Origin: DSNY01 sp040752195
GTDB taxonomy: Bacteria; Pseudomonadota; Gammaproteobacteria; Burkholderiales; Burkholderiaceae_F
DNA: 64,000 nucleotides
Reading direction: 5' to 3'
NCBI GenBank assembly: GCA_040752195.1
Contig: JBFMFC010000004.1
Span: 62,001 to 126,000 of the forward strand
The notes below the pieces were generated by a model that saw nothing but the letters and a program-made list of their open reading frames with translations, was not told the origin of the DNA and did not search any database. Both the position numbers and the translations under genes were made by a program. This document shows, one piece after another, positions 61,070 to 64,000 of the stretch (positions within the stretch are counted from its first letter, which is position 1; every line of letters starts with the position of its first letter).

Positions 61070-62326
61070 ATGGCGCTCATCGTTCAGAAGTACGGCGGCA
61101 CGTCGGTCGGTTCGGTCGAACGGATCAAGAATGTCGCGCGGCGCATCGCCAAGTGGCGGCGTGCCGGCCACCAGCTCGTCGTCGTCGCCTCCGCGATGAG
61201 CGGCGAGACGAACCGGCTCATCGCGCTTGCCAAGGAGATCCAGCCGAACCCGGACCCGCGCGAGCTTGATGTCGTGGCCTCCACCGGCGAGCAGGTCACG
61301 ATCGGCCTGCTGGCGATGGCGCTGAAGGAAATCGGCCTGAAGGCCAAGAGCTACACCGGCCCGCAGGTCCGCGTGCTGACCGATAGCGCGTTCACCAAGG
61401 CGCGCATCATCGACATCGACGAGAAGAAGGTCCGCGCCGACCTCGATTCGGGGCACGTCGTGGTCGTCGCCGGTTTCCAGGGCGTCGACGAGCACGGCAA
61501 CATCACGACGCTCGGCCGCGGCGGCTCCGACACGTCGGCTGTCGCGCTCGCTGCCGCGCTGCGCGCCGACGAGTGCCTGATCTACACCGACGTCGACGGC
61601 GTGTACACGACCGATCCGCGCATCGTCGCCGAGGCGCGCCGGCTGGAGAAGATCACCTTCGAGGAGATGCTCGAGATGGCGAGCCTCGGATCGAAGGTGC
61701 TGCAGATCCGCTCGGTCGAGTTCGCCGGCAAGTACAAGGTGCCGCTGCGCGTGCTGTCGAGCCTGACCGACCCCGACATGCCGCTCGCGGAGGAAGCCAA
61801 CTCCGGCACGCTGATCACGTTCGAGGAAGACACCAAGATGGAAAAGGCCGTCATTTCCGGCGTCGCGTTCTCGCGCGACGAAGCGAAGATCACGCTGACG
61901 CGCGTGCCCGACCGCCCCGGGATCGCCTATCAGATCCTCGGGCCGATCGCCGAAGCGAACATCGATGTCGACATGATCGTGCAGAACATCAGCGTCGACG
62001 GGATGACTGACTTCTCGTTCACCGTTCACCGCAACGAGTACGCCAAGGCGATGGAGGTGCTCGCCACGAAGGTCAAGGCGCACGTCGGCGCGAGGGAGAT
62101 CGTCGGTGACCCGAAGATCGCCAAGGTTTCGGTCGTGGGCATCGGCATGCGCTCGCACGTCGGCATCGCCAGCCTGATGTTCCGCACGCTCGCCGAGGAG
62201 GGCATCAACATCCAGATGATCTCGACCAGCGAGATCAAGATCTCGGTCGTCGTCGAGGACAAGTACCTGGAGCTCGCGGTCCGCGCGCTGCACAAGGCCT
62301 TCGGTCTCGACCAAGAACCCGCGTGA
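61070..62326 (+). CDS. lysC: Aspartate kinase
   Basis: First enzyme of the aspartate pathway to lysine, threonine and methionine. The 418-residue product has the kinase motifs VQKYGGTSVGSVERIKNVA and LGRGGSDTSAVALAAAL. Two C-terminal ACT domains follow from about residue 265 (ITLTRVPDRPGIAYQILGPI and VSVVGIGMRSHVGIASLMF) that bind feedback inhibitors. It is the monofunctional kinase without a homoserine dehydrogenase domain. An internal alternative start for a beta subunit is possible, as in other bacteria, but not evident. Confidence 0.98.
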   Translation: MALIVQKYGGTSVGSVERIKNVARRIAKWRRAGHQLVVVASAMSGETNRLIALAKEIQPNPDPRELDVVASTGEQVTIGLLAMALKEIGLKAKSYTGPQVRVLTDSAFTKARIIDIDEKKVRADLDSGHVVVVAGFQGVDEHGNITTLGRGGSDTSAVALAAALRADECLIYTDVDGVYTTDPRIVAEARRLEKITFEEMLEMASLGSKVLQIRSVEFAGKYKVPLRVLSSLTDPDMPLAEEANSGTLITFEEDTKMEKAVISGVAFSRDEAKITLTRVPDRPGIAYQILGPIAEANIDVDMIVQNISVDGMTDFSFTVHRNEYAKAMEVLATKVKAHVGAREIVGDPKIAKVSVVGIGMRSHVGIASLMFRTLAEEGINIQMISTSEIKISVVVEDKYLELAVRALHKAFGLDQEPA

Positions 62327-62341
62327 TCGCTCGCCGGTTCG

Positions 62342-62370
62342 TTGCCCGATAGGATCGCGCGGACTAAACT
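62342..62370 (+). promoter_or_regulatory. Candidate sigma-70 promoter of the tRNA-Ser locus
   Basis: TTGCCC (62342-62347), 17-bp spacer, TAAACT (62365-62370), followed by GCGCCGC. It lies just after lysC, upstream of the decayed tRNA copy, so the working tRNA would be transcribed together with it. Confidence 0.5.
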
Positions 62371-62424
62371 GCGCCGCTCGCGCGCGGGTGTGGCCGAGCA
62401 AGCGGCCACGGCAGCGCGGTCGCT

Positions 62425-62544
62425 GAGCAACCCGTCGGTCGGATTGCGAAGTGAGTTGTATCGAGATTGGAGACGTGGCCGAGGGGTCTCGGCTACTGCC
62501 CTGCTAAGGGAGCATACGGGCAAAAACCCGTATCGACGGTTCGA
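62425..62544 (+). pseudogene. Decayed tandem copy of tRNA-Ser(GCU) with 5' flank
   Basis: Bases 62425-62544 match 62643-62762 at a constant 218-bp offset, with the tRNA part beginning GGAGACGTGGCCGAG at 62469. The anticodon GCT (62503-62505), variable arm and first half of the T arm are kept. The sequence leaves the tRNA inside the T loop (GGTTCGA then CGAGCACG), so the 3' acceptor strand is lost. The D arm is changed to a GCCGAG/CTCGGC stem, and the anticodon stem has a mismatch (CTGCC with GGGAG). Confidence 0.85.
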
Positions 62545-62686
62545 CGAGCACGCGTCCGGCGGACGCGTGCGAAGGACGCCGGAGGCGAAGCCGACGGCGG
62601 TCCCGGAGCGAAAGCGAAGGGACGAGGGCATCGCAGATGCCCGAGCAATCCGTCCGTCGGATTGCGAAGTGAGTTGTATCGAGATT

Positions 62687-62780
62687 GGAGACGTGGCCGA
62701 GAGGTCGAAGGCACTCCCCTGCTAAGGGAGCATACGGGCAAAAACCCGTATCGACGGTTCGAATCCGTCCGTCTCCGCCA
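62687..62780 (+). tRNA. tRNA-Ser(GCU)
   Basis: Class II tRNA with the acceptor stem GGAGACG/CGTCTCC, discriminator G, encoded CCA, anticodon stem CTCCC/GGGAG with loop CTGCTAA (anticodon GCT at 62721-62723), a long variable arm (ATACGGGCAAAAACCCGTAT) and T arm GACGGTTCGAATCCGTC. It decodes AGC and AGU. A terminator follows directly. Confidence 0.97.
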
Positions 62781-62787
62781 CTCTTGG

Positions 62788-62816
62788 AGCCCGCCCCCGC
62801 GCGGGCTTTCCTTTTT
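62788..62816 (+). terminator. Rho-independent terminator after tRNA-Ser
   Basis: AGCCCGC-ccccgc-GCGGGCT stem followed by TTCCTTTTTC, 7 bp after the CCA end. Confidence 0.9.
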
Positions 62817-62980
62817 CGTCAATCACGGCACCGTCTCCCGACCCCGGGTCGACTGCCCGCGCGTACTGTATATTTCATCAGCATGCGACATCGTTCGATC
62901 GATCCGCTCGGCCATACCGTCCCGTCGCGCTTCGATCGAGCTGGTGCGGTCTTGCTGATCGCTTCGCGTGAGCGTCGCCG

Positions 62981-64000
62981 ATGCCTGCGATGAGCGGCAT
63001 GTCCGACCGCGCCGGATCGGCCGGCGATCACGCGGTACCTGCGGAACTGAACGCGCAGCAACGCGCTGCCGTCGAGCACGGCGAAAGCGAAGCGCTGCTC
63101 GTGATCGCCGGCGCGGGTTCGGGCAAGACCAACACGCTGGCACATCGCGTCGCCCGGCTGATCGAGCGTGGCGCGGATCCCGGCGCGATCCTGCTGCTGA
63201 CGTTCTCGCGCCGCGCTGCCGTCGAGATGACGCGTCGGGTCGAAAGCATCGTCGCCGCGCGCGCACGTGCCCGCGGCCGGCCGGCAGCGGTCGAGATCCC
63301 GTGGGCCGGCACGTTCCACGCGGTCGGCGCGCGGCTGCTGCGCGAATACGCCGAGCGCATCGGCCTGAATGCGGGATTCACGATTCACGATCGCGAGGAC
63401 TCGGCCGACCTAATGAACCTGGTGCGCCACGACCTCGGGCTGTCGAAAACCGGAAACCGCTTCCCGATGAAAGGCACGTGCCTCGCGATCTATTCGCGCA
63501 CGGTCAACACGGAGCAGCCGCTCGCCGAAGTGCTCGCGGAGTCGTTTCCGTGGTGCGGCGAGTGGGAGGCGCAACTGCGAGCGTTGTTCGCCGCCTATGT
63601 CGAAGCCAAGCAGCAGCAAGGCGTGCTCGACTACGACGACCTGCTGCTGTACTGGGCCGCGTCGATGGCGGAGCCCGCGCTGGCGGACGACGTCCGCGCG
63701 CGCTTCTCGCACGTGCTCGTCGACGAGTATCAGGACACCAACCGCCTGCAAGCCTCGATCCTGCGCGCGCTCAAGCCGGACGGGCGGGGGCTCACGGTCG
63801 TCGGCGACGACGCGCAGTCGATCTATTCGTTTCGCGGAGCGACCGTGCGCAACATTCTCGACTTTCCGCGCGCGTTCGACCCGCCGGCGACCGTGATCAC
63901 GCTCGAGCGCAACTACCGTTCAACGCAGCCGATCCTCGATGCCTCCAACGCGGTGATCGCGCTCGCGCGCGAGCGCTACGCGAAGAACCTGCACACCGAG
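62981..64000 (+). CDS. UvrD/Rep-type ATP-dependent DNA helicase (3'-truncated by window)
   Basis: Superfamily 1A helicase. Visible motifs in order are ELNAQQRAAV (Q motif), VIAGAGSGKTNTL (Walker A), LLTFSRRAAVEMTRRV (Ia), DYDDLLLY, LVDEYQDTN (II), VVGDDAQSIYSFRGA (III) and LERNYRS (IV). The frame runs to the window end, about 340 residues so far. Candidate ATGs at 62981, 62990 and 62999 are all in frame; none has a clear Shine-Dalgarno. The insert before motif II (GLSKTGNRFPMKGTCLAIYS) suggests a helicase branch other than canonical UvrD or Rep. Confidence 0.93.
   Translation, partial: MPAMSGMSDRAGSAGDHAVPAELNAQQRAAVEHGESEALLVIAGAGSGKTNTLAHRVARLIERGADPGAILLLTFSRRAAVEMTRRVESIVAARARARGRPAAVEIPWAGTFHAVGARLLREYAERIGLNAGFTIHDREDSADLMNLVRHDLGLSKTGNRFPMKGTCLAIYSRTVNTEQPLAEVLAESFPWCGEWEAQLRALFAAYVEAKQQQGVLDYDDLLLYWAASMAEPALADDVRARFSHVLVDEYQDTNRLQASILRALKPDGRGLTVVGDDAQSIYSFRGATVRNILDFPRAFDPPATVITLERNYRSTQPILDASNAVIALARERYAKNLHTE

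Larger units (their letters stand above)
62327..62686. other. 360-bp intergenic region between lysC and tRNA-Ser
   Basis: It holds the candidate promoter, the decayed tRNA copy, and a 99-bp stretch (62545-62643) with two perfect hairpins: GCACGCGTCC-ggc-GGACGCGTGC at 62548-62570 and GGGCATC-gca-GATGCCC at 62626-62642. Open frames crossing it are short and read through tRNA sequence, so I see no protein gene. Confidence 0.7.

Noticed and set aside
62339..62822. Short open frames (about 100-160 codons) on both strands over the tRNA-Ser region
   Set aside because: They read through tRNA and duplicated flank sequence in several frames and have no Shine-Dalgarno or family resemblance.

Overview
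This is a high-GC, densely coded bacterial chromosome segment. Gene content and order point to a betaproteobacterium of the order Burkholderiales. The blocks nuoH-N followed by a NUDIX gene, pyrG-kdsA-DUF1330-eno-ftsB, and suhB/trmJ/cysE/lpxH/ppi/ppi/TPR/cysS/alkA/accA/tilS/lysC/tRNA-Ser are arrangements I know from that order. The family or genus cannot be fixed from sequence reading alone. There are no rRNA genes, prophage, insertion-sequence transposases or CRISPR arrays.

Layout. 1-7493: the end of the respiratory complex I operon (nuoH partial, then I to N), followed by a NUDIX pyrophosphatase. 8089-13968: a PLP-dependent trans-sulfuration-type enzyme and ETF-ubiquinone oxidoreductase on the minus strand, then an SDR, a thioesterase and a two-subunit 3-oxoacid CoA-transferase on the plus strand. 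14126-18154: a CDF metal exporter, a DUF1624-type membrane protein, a GFA-family protein, an unknown tail-anchored protein and a glycerophosphodiesterase. 18244-23994: pyrG, kdsA, DUF1330, eno, ftsB and an SAF-domain dehydrogenase. 24015-33633: a small lipoprotein gene, then a minus-strand accessory operon, with a divergent GntR regulator. 33678-37732: a ferritin-like protein, two tandem paralogues of an unknown family, a MaoC hydratase and an acyl-CoA synthetase. 37804-62326: mostly core genes. 62327-64000: a duplicated tRNA-Ser locus and the start of a UvrD-type helicase.

The most interesting unit is the operon running leftwards from 32852 to about 24398. It carries a B12-binding subunit, an acyl-CoA ligase, a MeaB-type GTPase, a mutase large subunit, a TPP-dependent lyase-like enzyme, a two-domain gamma-carbonic-anhydrase-like protein and Hsp33. 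The mutase has Ile90, Asp117 and Gln208, which mark 2-hydroxyisobutyryl-CoA mutase rather than methylmalonyl- or isobutyryl-CoA mutase. The ligase would make 2-hydroxyisobutyryl-CoA and the mutase would convert it to 3-hydroxybutyryl-CoA. The TPP enzyme downstream could provide a second, C-C cleaving or carboligating route. The gamma-CA-like protein has lost a different zinc histidine in each of its two domains, so only one of the two interface types keeps a full His3 site.

Other points of note are a 249-bp MITE-like element with 18-bp terminal inverted repeats after bamC, a decayed tandem copy of tRNA-Ser(GCU), a perfect 10-bp hairpin that overlaps the ribosome binding site of the MaoC gene, and several genes whose start codon lies 6-7 nt after a -10-like hexamer, which suggests leaderless transcripts.
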